DNA of 11,516 nucleotides. Source: JBBRFH01 sp038224615 (GTDB lineage Bacteria > Planctomycetota > Phycisphaerae > Tepidisphaerales > Tepidisphaeraceae). The stretch covers positions 1 to 11,516 of the forward strand of contig JBBRFH010000099.1 of assembly GCA_038224615.1 (NCBI GenBank). The letters run 5' to 3'. Shown piece after piece: positions 1 to 7,834 of this stretch. The first letter of the stretch is position 1, and every line of letters begins with the position of its first letter. Both the position numbers and the translations under genes were made by a program. Under the pieces are notes generated by a model, which was not told where the DNA came from, did not search any database, and saw only the letters and a program-made list of their open reading frames with translations.

Positions 1-1
1 G

Positions 2-301
2 AACCAGTGGAAACCGCTGACGGTATTCCTGACCGACGGGGCCGTCGCCATTCACAACAACATCGCCGAGCAGGAGATGAAGCGGATCGCGCTGAACCGC
101 AAAAACAGCCTGTTCGTCGGCAACGCCCGCGGCGGAGAAACGGCGGCGATTCTTTCCAGCTTCACCAGCACCTGCCGCCGGCACGGCATCGACCCGCAGG
201 TTTACTTGACGCAACTGCTGACGAATCTGCCCACCACACTGGTGAGCCAACTCGACAAGTGGCTGCCCGACCAGTGGCAACCGCCGATGCGCGGGGTGTA
301 G
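2..301 (+). CDS. IS66-family transposase, C-terminal fragment
   Basis: This is the last 99 residues of a DDE transposase that cuts and joins the ends of an IS66-type insertion sequence; the 5' part lies outside the window. The frame enters open at base 2 and ends at TAG 299-301. Visible family features are FLTDGAVAIHNNIAEQEMKR, which contains the conserved NN..AE block with the catalytic glutamate (here IAEQE), followed by IALNRKNSLFVGNARGGE, matching the family's usual GRKNWLFAGS..GG segment. After that comes the helical C-terminal tail with YLTQLLTNLP and DKWLPDQW. Most IS66 proteins have DNN where this one has HNN. I could not find the right terminal inverted repeat in the 180 bases downstream. 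Whether the element is intact cannot be judged from here. Confidence 0.9.
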   Translation, partial: NQWKPLTVFLTDGAVAIHNNIAEQEMKRIALNRKNSLFVGNARGGETAAILSSFTSTCRRHGIDPQVYLTQLLTNLPTTLVSQLDKWLPDQWQPPMRGV

Positions 302-482
302 TTCGTGTGGCGGACACCATATTAATGACATTTAACAAGCATGCGGTCCCGGTCACGATACGCTTTTGGCGTGCGTTCAACTGTCGCAAATCATGCGGCA
401 AATCCGGCCGTGGCGCTGGATTCTCGGTGAACGCACACGTCCTTTCCTCGTGTTCGGCCTGCGGGTCGATATGGAGCCTTTG

Positions 483-986
483 ATGAAAACGTCCAATGTT
501 ACGAAGTTTGTCGCATCCTGCGTGATCGCATCCACGCTTTCGGGGTTCGCGGTCCACACCTGGGCACAGAGTGCCAAGGGCAGTGAGTCCAGCGCCATGC
601 TTGAGATGATCAAGAAGCGTCGAGAGGCAATGAATGACAGCACCTCTGCGAAGATGATGGGTGAAGAAATGCGCCGCACAATGGTCATCGAGAAGATGGC
701 GCATCAGATGTCGATGGATCCCGAGTTCCGAAAGATGCATGCGGAGATGATGCAGGACCCGGCTTGCATGGAAATGATGAAAGAGTGCAAAACCATGATG
801 GCCGACGATGAGAAAATGAAAAAAGTTAAGGAGGAAGTCATGAACGATCCCAAGGCGATGGAGATGGTCATGAAGCGAGCCATGATGATGGACATGGCGC
901 GTTTGGATCCCTCAATGAAGATGGACGACAAAAAGATGAACGACAAAATGGATCATGGAGCGATGAAGCACGACATGGCCAAGTAA
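483..986 (+). CDS. Exported methionine-rich protein, possible metal binder
   Basis: Predicted protein of 167 residues, not recognised as a named family. The start at 483 is preferred because GGAG at 473-476 sits 6 bases upstream; an in-frame ATG at 471 would add four residues. Residues 1-28 look like a signal peptide (KTSNVTKF, a hydrophobic stretch, then HTWA before QS), so the mature protein should be outside the cytoplasm. By hand count 34 residues are Met, 33 of them in the roughly 139-residue mature part. The chain reads as charged helices in loose units of about 14-17 residues, each starting with an acidic/DP turn and carrying Met clusters (MDPEFRKMHAEMM, QDPACMEMMKECKTMM, NDPKAMEMVMKRAMMM). 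One CX6C pair is at Cys95/Cys102. The C-terminus holds mixed His/Met motifs (MDHGAMKHDM). Such Met/His patterns are known from periplasmic Cu(I)/Ag(I) binders such as SilE; a metal role here is inference only, and no metal-resistance gene is adjacent. Confidence 0.75.
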   Translation: MKTSNVTKFVASCVIASTLSGFAVHTWAQSAKGSESSAMLEMIKKRREAMNDSTSAKMMGEEMRRTMVIEKMAHQMSMDPEFRKMHAEMMQDPACMEMMKECKTMMADDEKMKKVKEEVMNDPKAMEMVMKRAMMMDMARLDPSMKMDDKKMNDKMDHGAMKHDMAK

Positions 987-1006
987 TCCGAGTCCCCCGG
1001 CATGCT

Positions 1007-1040
1007 GGACACGCAGGTTGGTACGCCGACCTGCGTGTCC
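1007..1040 (+). terminator. Strong hairpin after the Met-rich gene
   Basis: A 15-bp stem (1007-1021 with 1026-1040, one G-T wobble) closes a TACG loop, which in RNA is a UNCG-type tetraloop. It begins 20 bases after the stop codon. No T-run follows, so it is not a textbook Rho-independent terminator; it may instead protect the 3' end of the transcript. Its 3' arm carries GTACGCCGACCTG, the core of the palindromic repeats at 2491 and 10627, so it may simply be a short member of that family. Confidence 0.5.
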
Positions 1041-1203
1041 GGAATTCTCTCCGTCCAAAGCCTTGCAGGGTCCGCCGGTTCTCCTGCGGACCGTTTCCCC
1101 CCCGACGTCATTCGCCGAACGCCGCATTGAGGCCCTCGATGTCCATGCCTGCAAAATCCGGCATCAACACAGGCATCTGATCGCACCCGCAATACCAAAA
1201 GGG

Positions 1204-1301
1204 GAATGACCAATGCCTAATGACCAATGAGGGCCTCCGCATTGGTCATTGGTCATTGGTCATTAGGCATTGGTCATTCGCCTCCCGCGTCCCGCCTCCC
1301 G
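1204..1301. repeat. Palindromic heptamer array (GGTCATT type)
   Basis: A perfect 27-bp inverted repeat (1204-1230 and 1253-1279) has arms made of 7-bp units. The right side reads as five consecutive units at 1241-1275: ATTGGTC three times, ATTAGGC, ATTGGTC. The left arm is the complement of three such units including the ATTAGGC variant. Directly after it, 1281-1301 holds three further 7-bp units of another sequence (CCTCCCG, CGTCCCG, CCTCCCG). Arrays of this style are, to my knowledge, scattered between genes in planctomycete and verrucomicrobial genomes; their function is unknown to me. Short frames reading through it are artefacts. Confidence 0.85.
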
Positions 1302-1526
1302 CACTACGATTGCTGCTTGCGCCGGTTATCGCGCTCGGAAGCGGGACGCAGCAGCGTGCTCTCTCCCGCAGGTACACGGGCGCGAGGACGGGCGTGCGGC
1401 TTGGGGTGTCGACGGGTGAGACTCGCGATGGCATTTTTCGCGTTCTGCTTCGCGCCTTTGCCGTTCTCCTGAATTGGGCGGGTCGATTGACAAAATTCGT
1501 GGTTCGCCGGACAACCAAACACCAGC

Positions 1527-2483
1527 ATGAGTGACATCCGCATCGGCTTGATCGGCGGCAGTGGTTTGGGGGCCTTGATCGCGCGCGAAGCGCACACGGT
1601 GTTGAACGTGATCGACACGCCGTTCGGCCCGCCATCCGGGCCGATCATGGAGACGGCGTGGGGGAATCTGCCGGTCTTCATCCTGCCGCGGCACGGTGCG
1701 GGGCATGTGCTGAATCCGTCGCAGGTGCCGTATCGCGCGAACATCTTCGCGCTCAAGAAGCTGGGCGTGACGCACATCCTGGCCAGCGGCGCGGTGGGGT
1801 CGTTGCGGGACGAGTACCGCCCGCGCGACCTGGTGATCCCGGACCAGGTGATCGACAAGACGCGTCGCGACGCGACGTTCTTCGACAGCGCCGCCGTGCA
1901 TGTGGAATTCGCCGAACCTTTCTGCCCGCAACTGCGTCAAATCCTCTTTGAGTGCGCAGCGGCGACACAGCAATCTTCCGACGACCCGACGAAGAAGCCG
2001 GCGGTTCATCAGGGTGGGTGTTACGTGGCGATGGAAGGGCCGGCGTTTTCGACGCGGGCCGAGTCGCTGATGCACCGGCTCTGGGGCGGCGACCTGATCG
2101 GGATGACCGCCATGCCCGAGGCCAAGCTGGCGCGGGAGGCGGAGATCGCCTACGCGCTGGTGGCGCTGGTGACCGACTACGACTGCTGGAAGCAACCCGC
2201 CCCGGCTGCTGCTACGACGCCAGGCGATGCTCCGCCCAAGCCCGATCCGGCGGCGCTGTTGAAGGAGATCATCGGCAACCTCGACGCCGCATCGGCGAGC
2301 GGGATCGCGCTGATCAAGGCCGCGGTCGAGAAGATCGCCGCCGACCCGTCGCGGGTGGCGGATTCACCGGCGCATCAGGCGCTGAAGCTGGCGATCTGGT
2401 CGGACAAGTCGCAGATCGATCGAAAAGAAGTCGAGCGGCTGGCACCGCTTTGGCTACACTATTTCGGTGCCGTCGAGGTGTAA
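1527..2483 (+). CDS. mtnP: S-methyl-5'-thioadenosine phosphorylase
   Basis: This 318-residue cytoplasmic enzyme splits S-methyl-5'-thioadenosine with phosphate into adenine and 5-methylthioribose-1-phosphate, the first step of methionine salvage after polyamine synthesis. Features match the PNP/MTAP family: phosphate loop GGSG (10-13), PRHG (54-57) followed by NPSQVPYRAN, ASGAVGSL, the PDQVIDKT segment, EGPAFSTRAE (170-179), GMTAMPEAKLAREAEI (Met193) and TDYDCW (216-221). The two Asp residues of TDYD correspond to the base-contacting aspartates that mark adenine-specific enzymes; purine nucleoside phosphorylases acting on 6-oxopurines have Asn there. It is longer than human MTAP (283 residues), mainly through a linker near 148-166 and an Ala/Pro-rich insertion near 222-241. 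The start is the first ATG before the beta strand IRIGLIGG. A palindromic repeat and 167 bases separate it from the next gene, so it is probably transcribed alone. Confidence 0.93.
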   Translation: MSDIRIGLIGGSGLGALIAREAHTVLNVIDTPFGPPSGPIMETAWGNLPVFILPRHGAGHVLNPSQVPYRANIFALKKLGVTHILASGAVGSLRDEYRPRDLVIPDQVIDKTRRDATFFDSAAVHVEFAEPFCPQLRQILFECAAATQQSSDDPTKKPAVHQGGCYVAMEGPAFSTRAESLMHRLWGGDLIGMTAMPEAKLAREAEIAYALVALVTDYDCWKQPAPAAATTPGDAPPKPDPAALLKEIIGNLDAASASGIALIKAAVEKIAADPSRVADSPAHQALKLAIWSDKSQIDRKEVERLAPLWLHYFGAVEV

Positions 2484-2490
2484 CCGCAGT

Positions 2491-2602
2491 CGGTGCCACA
2501 GGCCGGCGTACTCGCAGACCTGTGGCATTGGCAGGTCGGCAGGCGACAGGTCCTGAGACGCGTCCCAGGCACAGGTCTCGGCGTACCGCGACCTGTGGCA
2601 CC
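2491..2602. repeat. Palindromic repeat family, copy between mtnP and the giant gene
   Basis: The outer arms GGTGCCACAGG (2492-2502) and CCTGTGGCACC (2592-2602) are exact complements, and an inner GACCTGTGGCA lies at 2517-2527. Positions 2492-2514 match 10632-10654 at 22 of 23 bases. The core GTACGCCGACCTG appears here inverted with one mismatch (2499-2511) and as a variant on the right side (2583-2595). It begins 8 bases after the mtnP stop, so it could act as a transcript end or REP-like element. Confidence 0.75.
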
Positions 2603-2650
2603 CCGTGCGTAGTGAGGGCGTCATCGCATCGCGTTCTCTGGAGCTGATCT

Positions 2651-5600
2651 ATGTCGTTGTCCCGGTCGTTGTCCCGCAGCGTTCCGCTCGTGCTCGCGCT
2701 GGCTGGTGCCTCGGTGGTGCAGGCGCAGGTGCGGCTTCAGATTCAGGGCGCCAACAACCTCGCGACAGTGGCGGCAAAAGACCTGCAGTCGGTTTACGTG
2801 CGCGATAGCGGGATCGCCTCCGAGCGTCTGGCGCTGGCCGAGCGGATGGAAAAGCTCGGCGAGTGGGACAAGTCCGCCGACGTCTACCAGGAGATCATCG
2901 ACAAGTACGCCGACCGCATGGTCCCGCGTCGCACCGATGCCAGCAACCAGGTGACGCAGTATATGAGCGTAACGCTGGTGGTGCAGGAGAAGCTCGCTCA
3001 ATGGCCGCGCGCCGGCGTGGACGCCTATCGCCGGCGGTTCGAGGACATCGCGCAGGCAAAGCTCGCCGCCGTCCCGCCGGGCGACGCCGCGGCGCTGCAG
3101 CGGGTGATGACGGTCTACTTCCCCACCGACGCCGGCAAACAGGCGGGGTTGCGGCTGATGTCCGACAGCTTCGAGCGCGGCGAGTTCGCATCCAGCGCCT
3201 GGATCGGGCGTCGTTTGCTTCAGCTTCACCCATCCCTCGTCGACGCCGAGCGCGCGACGGTTTTGTTCCAGACCGCTCTCGCTGAACACCTGGCAGGTAA
3301 CGACAACCAGGCGAAGGCGAAGCTTGAGCAGCTTCACACCAAGTTCCCCGACGCCACGGCACCCATCGCCGGACAGGACGCGCGGCTGGCCGACGTGCTG
3401 GCAAATGAACTCAAGCAACCGTCGGGCCTGGTGCGGACGTTCCGCTCGGATAGTTGGCCGATGCCGTTCGGTACGCCGGACGCGTCGGCGGTGCCCGAGC
3501 AGGTGTCGACGGGCGGCGCGCGGCTGTTCGGCATCGAAGTCGGTGGATTGCCCGCGCGCGGCATGGGCGGAAGCCGTCGACGCGGCTCGGGCAACGCCGC
3601 GTGGGATCAATACGCCGCCAACGCGCGCAAGTATGGTGCTGCCACCGGCATCCTGCCTTCGATCGACAGCGGCGAACTGTTCTTCCAGGACAACGCGAAG
3701 CTCTACGCGATCAACCTCGCCAGCGGCCTGCCGCTCACCGGATGGCAGCAGACGTATCCGGGCGAAAAGCGCGGCGGCTTCTCGATCGACGCGATGCCCA
3801 TGCCGCCCGGCAAGCAACTCGCCGTTCATGTGACCGGCGACCGCGTGCTGGCAATTCTCGGGCAGAACGATCCGTCGATCGCTCCCATGGCGGGCTTCCC
3901 CAGCCAGCAGTTCCAGCCGACGCTCGTCTGCCTCGATCGCACCAGCGGCAAGCGGGTGTGGGCGGCAGTGCTCGCCATGCTCAAACTCCCGGACGACCAG
4001 GCATCCTTGCGCGAGGGCATCTTCTATGGATCGCCGATGGTCATCGGCGACACCGTGTACGCACTGGCGCGCGCCCAGCGCGGCGGGCAGTTCGAGGAGT
4101 GCCACCTGGTCGCGCTGCGGCTTGCCGACGGCGCGTACAAGTGGTCCAGCTACATCGCCAGCACCGCCGGCAATCGGCTGATGCCCGACCCGGACAGCGA
4201 GACCGTCGGCTCCGGAGCGACCGCGCAGCTTTCGTACTCCGACGGCCGGCTCTACGTGCTGACCAATCTCGGCGCCGTCGCCTGCGTTGATGCGGCCGGC
4301 GGCAACACGCTGTGGCTCAACATCTACGCGCGCAGCAGCGACAACATGGCGCTGCTCCCCGGCGCCGGGCGACGCCAGTTCATCCAGCAGCAACGCTCGG
4401 TGTTTAAGCCGTTCACGCTCAACCCGCCGATCGTGACCGATGGAAAGCTCTTCGTGCTGCCGACCGACAGCCCGACGATTTTTGTGTACGACGCGACGAC
4501 CGGCGAGTCGATCGCCGAAGTCCCCCGCCGCGTCGAGCTGCCCAAGCAGACGCAAGAGGGAAGATTCCAGACGATCGACATGCTCCTGGCGGTGACCGGC
4601 GAGCGCATCGTCGCCGGGAGCCAGAGCACGATCGTCAGCTTCCCCTGGCGCAATTACGATCCGAAGAAGACGCTGGTCGACAACGACGGCAAGTTCAAGT
4701 TCATCGGCGGGCGTGACCCGAACGATCCGGAGCCTGATCCCGACGGCGACCGCCAGACCATCCGTGGACGGCCGTTCGTCTCCGGCAAGTATGTATTCAT
4801 TCCGGCGATCAAGAAGATGCTGGTGATGTCGGTTGACCAATTCCTGTTGACCGCGATCTATCCGCCGTCCGGGCAGTGGGACGAAGAAGAGCAGGCCGGG
4901 AACATCCTTGCCACGCCCGATCACTTGATCATCGCCGGGCCCACGCGTGTGACGGTGTATGCCGACCTCGCGGTCGCGACCGCCAAGCTCGACGAGCGCA
5001 TCAAGCAGTCGCCGGACGAAGTCGAGCCTTACCTGCGTTACGCCGAGCTGCTGCTGGCCGGCGGGAAGCCGGGGGAGGCGGTCGGCTACATCGACAAGGC
5101 CGCCGAACGTCTCGGCGGCGCGGGGCACCTGCGCCATGGCGAGCAGCGCGATCGGCTGTTTGAGATCTGCTGTAGTTTCGCGATCAAGCTGCAGAAGGTC
5201 GCGGTCAGCACCGGCGGCGCGACGGCGGGAAACAAGGACGCCATCGCGATCATCCACCAACTCTACGACCGCGCCCGCGATGCTGCGGATCGACCGCAGC
5301 AGCAGGTGCGTTATCGGCTGGCGCTGGCGTCGCTGCTGCGCGTGCAGAAGGACGACGCCGCCGAGCTGGCGCTGCACCAGGAAATCCTCGCCAACGCGGA
5401 GTGGCGTCCGGCGCCCGTCGCCGGCCGCAACGGCGCGTCGACCGCCGCCGCCGAAGCCGAGCAGGCGATCGGCGAGATCATCCAGCGTGCCGGCGAAGGC
5501 ATCTACGCCGCGTATGAATCCCGCGCCGCCCAGCAACTTGCCGCCGCTGAAAAGGCCCCCGGCGATGGCGAGCCGATGCTGGCGGTTGCCGAAGAGTTCC

Positions 5601-7543
5601 CCACCTCCCGGACCGCCACGCAGGCGCTGTCGCTGGCGGCCGAGCGCTTCGAGCCGACGCAGCCGCGCAAAGCGGCGCAAACGTGGCGCCGATTGCTGAA
5701 ACGCGATCTACCGAACGAGCGCCGGCTCATCACGCTCGAATCGCTCGCGCGCACGTATCTGGCAACGCCGGGGCAGATCGACACCGCGATCGTGCGGCTG
5801 CAACAGGCGGCCAAGCTCAACGCGACGGCGACACTCAATCGTCCGCTGACCGTGCCCGACGGTCGCGTGCTGGATCGACTCAGCTATGCGGCGGCGCAGC
5901 AGATGCTCCAGAAATACCGGGCCGACGCCGTCGCCCGCGCGCTGCCGAAGTTCGGTGTACCGCTTTCGAGCACCGCGATCGACCCGAGCATCCCGCCGCT
6001 GCAGCCGGCAATCGAGATCGGCGCCGCCAGCGCCATCGTCGACCAGCAAGCCGACGCGGCGCGGCACGATCGGCTCGTCGCTTACACGACCAACAACACG
6101 ATCGCGCAGTACGCCGTCGGCGCGCGGCAGCCCCTGGGCCGGCCGGTGCCGTTTGAGGAGCCGCCGATCGGGTGTGCCTACAGTGGCGACGCACTGATCG
6201 TCGTCGGTCCGACTCAAGCGATGGCCGTCAGCGCCGATGGCGAACGGACGCTGTGGAAGCTATCGCTGGCGGCGCTTCCCGGCGCTGAAGTGGCCGCCGC
6301 TTCTGCCACTGACGATCCACCGACCAACGTCGGCAACGCCAACGACGAAGACATCGTCATTCAACAGCCGATGGTCGGTCGACCACCCATGGACCCCTTT
6401 TTGATAATTCGCCGCAATCGCATGGGGCTCAACGCCGCACTGATGGCGGCGGATTTCGACGACGAGGCTGCCGTCGCCGCCGGCGGCGCCGAGCGGATCA
6501 GCGGATGCCGCGTGCTCAGCGACCGACTCGTCTTTGGCACCACCAGCGGAAGGGTCATCTCGATCGAGCTTGCCAACGGGCATGCCACCTGGCAGACGCG
6601 CCCCAGCGACCTGCCGATCCGCCATTTCCTCGCCTGCGAGGATTTCATTGCCGTCAGCTATACGGACCAGAATCCGAACCTCGGCCTGATGAGCACGGAC
6701 GTGGTCGTGCTGGACGCGATCACCGGGCAGATCACGCTGCGCGACACGTACGACGGCGGCCAGGTCAACGGGCAGCAGGCAACCCGGCAACTGATCAATC
6801 TCGCGCTCAGCCGCGACGGCGTGCTGGTGGCGATGCTCCCGCGCGGCCTGCGGGCGCGTGATCTGTATGACCCCAAGACCGAATGGAAACAGGACAACAT
6901 CACCAACCCGGTCAACAACGGCGAGCAGCCGCTGAGCATGTCGATCGGCCCGGAGCAAATGGTGATCGCCGACGATCGCGTCCTGGTGATCTACCGCTCG
7001 GCGCAAGCCCAGCAAAGCGTGCGGGCCTACAAACTGCGCGACGAACTCAAACCCGTGAGAACCCGCGACGAAAAAACCGGCCGGGAAAGTGACGTCGCTT
7101 ACATCCCCCGCGGCGTGGCGAACAACAATGACAACATCGCGCTGTCAATCCGCGCTGTCGGGCCGGCGTTCTACATCTTCGGGCAGAAGTCGCTCGCGGC
7201 GTACAACCTCGACAACCCGCAATGGCAATGGAGCCCGATCCTTAACGCCACGCAGCCAACGGCGCGCGATTTCATCGTCACCCAGGATTTGGCGGTGCTC
7301 ATCACGCAAACGGCGGCCAATCCCAACCCCATGGCGGCGCGGCTGCCGGCGGTGCAGTTGCAGATGTACAGCCGGCTGCTGACGACATCGGGAGTCGAAA
7401 GCGGCGCGCTCGAACAGCGCCCGGTCATTCGCGATCCCGCCCAGATTGTCGTCGGACAATGGCAGATCGCCAACGGCGCGTTCTACTACATCTCCGGCGA
7501 CCAAAAGCTAAAGATGCTGACGGCCACGCCCGTGCCGAAGTGA
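2651..7543 (+). CDS. Giant exported TPR / PQQ-like beta-propeller protein
   Basis: Protein of 1630 residues. The start is supported by GGAG at 2640-2643 seven bases upstream and by an immediate signal peptide (residues 1-25, ending SVVQA before QVRLQ), so it should be exported. Residues about 35-255 are helical-repeat-like (ERMEKLGEWDKSADVYQEI; RLLQLHPSLVDAERATVLFQ). About 330-770 form a first PQQ-like propeller with blade motifs such as LYAINLASGLPLTGW, LVCLDRTSGKRVWAA, LVALRLADGAYKW, VACVDAAGGNTLWLN and IFVYDATTGESIAEV. About 780-1120 are TPR-like helices (EPYLRYAELLLAGGKPGEAV). About 1140-1625 form a second propeller (RVISIELANGHATWQTR; DVVVLDAITGQITLRD). Propellers of this type are known in BamB, where they act as protein scaffolds, and in quinoprotein dehydrogenases; I see no catalytic or PQQ-ligand signature, so a scaffolding role is more likely. 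I infer a planctomycete cell-envelope protein of unknown function. It stands alone as a transcription unit. Confidence 0.9.
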   Translation: MSLSRSLSRSVPLVLALAGASVVQAQVRLQIQGANNLATVAAKDLQSVYVRDSGIASERLALAERMEKLGEWDKSADVYQEIIDKYADRMVPRRTDASNQVTQYMSVTLVVQEKLAQWPRAGVDAYRRRFEDIAQAKLAAVPPGDAAALQRVMTVYFPTDAGKQAGLRLMSDSFERGEFASSAWIGRRLLQLHPSLVDAERATVLFQTALAEHLAGNDNQAKAKLEQLHTKFPDATAPIAGQDARLADVLANELKQPSGLVRTFRSDSWPMPFGTPDASAVPEQVSTGGARLFGIEVGGLPARGMGGSRRRGSGNAAWDQYAANARKYGAATGILPSIDSGELFFQDNAKLYAINLASGLPLTGWQQTYPGEKRGGFSIDAMPMPPGKQLAVHVTGDRVLAILGQNDPSIAPMAGFPSQQFQPTLVCLDRTSGKRVWAAVLAMLKLPDDQASLREGIFYGSPMVIGDTVYALARAQRGGQFEECHLVALRLADGAYKWSSYIASTAGNRLMPDPDSETVGSGATAQLSYSDGRLYVLTNLGAVACVDAAGGNTLWLNIYARSSDNMALLPGAGRRQFIQQQRSVFKPFTLNPPIVTDGKLFVLPTDSPTIFVYDATTGESIAEVPRRVELPKQTQEGRFQTIDMLLAVTGERIVAGSQSTIVSFPWRNYDPKKTLVDNDGKFKFIGGRDPNDPEPDPDGDRQTIRGRPFVSGKYVFIPAIKKMLVMSVDQFLLTAIYPPSGQWDEEEQAGNILATPDHLIIAGPTRVTVYADLAVATAKLDERIKQSPDEVEPYLRYAELLLAGGKPGEAVGYIDKAAERLGGAGHLRHGEQRDRLFEICCSFAIKLQKVAVSTGGATAGNKDAIAIIHQLYDRARDAADRPQQQVRYRLALASLLRVQKDDAAELALHQEILANAEWRPAPVAGRNGASTAAAEAEQAIGEIIQRAGEGIYAAYESRAAQQLAAAEKAPGDGEPMLAVAEEFPTSRTATQALSLAAERFEPTQPRKAAQTWRRLLKRDLPNERRLITLESLARTYLATPGQIDTAIVRLQQAAKLNATATLNRPLTVPDGRVLDRLSYAAAQQMLQKYRADAVARALPKFGVPLSSTAIDPSIPPLQPAIEIGAASAIVDQQADAARHDRLVAYTTNNTIAQYAVGARQPLGRPVPFEEPPIGCAYSGDALIVVGPTQAMAVSADGERTLWKLSLAALPGAEVAAASATDDPPTNVGNANDEDIVIQQPMVGRPPMDPFLIIRRNRMGLNAALMAADFDDEAAVAAGGAERISGCRVLSDRLVFGTTSGRVISIELANGHATWQTRPSDLPIRHFLACEDFIAVSYTDQNPNLGLMSTDVVVLDAITGQITLRDTYDGGQVNGQQATRQLINLALSRDGVLVAMLPRGLRARDLYDPKTEWKQDNITNPVNNGEQPLSMSIGPEQMVIADDRVLVIYRSAQAQQSVRAYKLRDELKPVRTRDEKTGRESDVAYIPRGVANNNDNIALSIRAVGPAFYIFGQKSLAAYNLDNPQWQWSPILNATQPTARDFIVTQDLAVLITQTAANPNPMAARLPAVQLQMYSRLLTTSGVESGALEQRPVIRDPAQIVVGQWQIANGAFYYISGDQKLKMLTATPVPK

Positions 7544-7561
7544 CACGCACCGGGCGTGAAC

Positions 7562-7592
7562 CGCGCGCTCGATCGGAATCTCGAGTGGCGCG
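7562..7592 (+). terminator. Candidate hairpin after the giant gene
   Basis: CTCGA (7568-7572) pairs with TCGAG (7581-7585) around an 8-base loop. The stem continues outward through one wobble, one pair and a single-base bulge to four more G-C pairs. It lies about 20 bases after the TGA stop at 7541-7543. There is no T-run, and its 3' arm runs into the start of the 211-bp repeat at 7587, so it is only a tentative terminator. Confidence 0.3.
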
Positions 7593-7797
7593 CATGAAAC
7601 GGTGACTGGCTGGATCGGGTCAACACGCCTGAGACTGCCGAGGAACTGGCGGCGGTGCGTGTGAGCGTGAAGCGCGGACGGCCGTACGGTCAGGATGCCC
7701 GGCAGCGCCAGACGGCCCGCCTGCTGGGTCTTGAGGCGACCTTCCGCCCGCACGGTCGGCCGCCGAAGCAATCCGTCCCGGCGGTTGCCGGGGCCGA
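7587..7797 (+). repeat. RAYT transposase C-terminal remnant, repeat copy A
   Basis: 211-bp direct repeat, 5 mismatches from the copy at 8405-8615. In frame from 7598 it encodes NGDWLDRVNTPETAEELAAV..RGRPYGQDARQRQTARLLGLEATFRPHGRPPK. That resembles the C-terminal tail of REP-associated tyrosine transposases (Y1/IS200-like), which commonly end in a ..RGRPFG..W..RTA..LGLESTLRPRGRPRK-like block. The catalytic HUH and Tyr region is absent, and a TGA at 7595-7597 closes the frame just upstream, so this is debris rather than a working gene. No stop separates the tail from the toxin gene that follows in the same frame. Confidence 0.8.
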
Positions 7798-7834
7798 AGT
7801 GGAGATCCTTTTCGTTGTTGCCAAAACGCACACA

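Larger units (their letters stand above)
987..1526. other. Non-coding stretch with hairpins and heptamer array
   Basis: No convincing gene lies between the Met-rich protein and the phosphorylase. Short frames here are Arg/Pro-rich or read through repeats. Besides the hairpin at 1007-1040 and the heptamer palindrome at 1204-1301, there is a smaller hairpin (GGTCCGC 1069-1075 with GCGGACC 1086-1092) followed by a C-run. A TTGACA at 1487-1492 has no fitting -10 box at the usual distance. The phosphorylase start at 1527 has no clear Shine-Dalgarno sequence, so its promoter and leader remain undefined. Confidence 0.6.

Noticed and set aside
302..482. Right terminal inverted repeat of the IS66 element
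   Set aside because: The left end is outside the window, so no pair can be compared, and no characteristic IS66 end sequence was recognised.
7..483. A 158-codon plus-strand frame across the IS66 fragment
   Set aside because: Arg/His-rich out-of-frame reading of the transposase; the IS66 motifs lie in the other frame.
510..521. VASC lipobox in the Met-rich protein's signal peptide (Cys13)
   Set aside because: Only 12 residues in, before the hydrophobic core; a signal-peptidase I site after Ala28 fits better.
1487..1492. TTGACA as a -35 box for the phosphorylase gene
   Set aside because: No reasonable -10 sequence 16-18 bases downstream.
1220..1534. Frames reading GHWSLVIRHWSF through the heptamer array
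   Set aside because: The amino-acid repeat is only the translation of the 7-bp DNA repeat; no start signal and no non-repeat support.
1326..2195. A 289-codon minus-strand frame overlapping the phosphorylase
   Set aside because: Arg/His-rich translation without motifs; the opposite strand encodes an unmistakable MTAP.
2621..5680. A 1019-codon open frame on the minus strand opposite the giant gene
   Set aside because: It is Arg/Gly/Asp-rich, has no domain or signal peptide, and mirrors the codon bias of the plus-strand gene, whose frame has clear domains; long antisense frames are common at this G+C.
6260..7015. A 251-codon minus-strand frame inside the giant gene
   Set aside because: No recognisable motifs and fully covered by a well-supported propeller domain on the plus strand.
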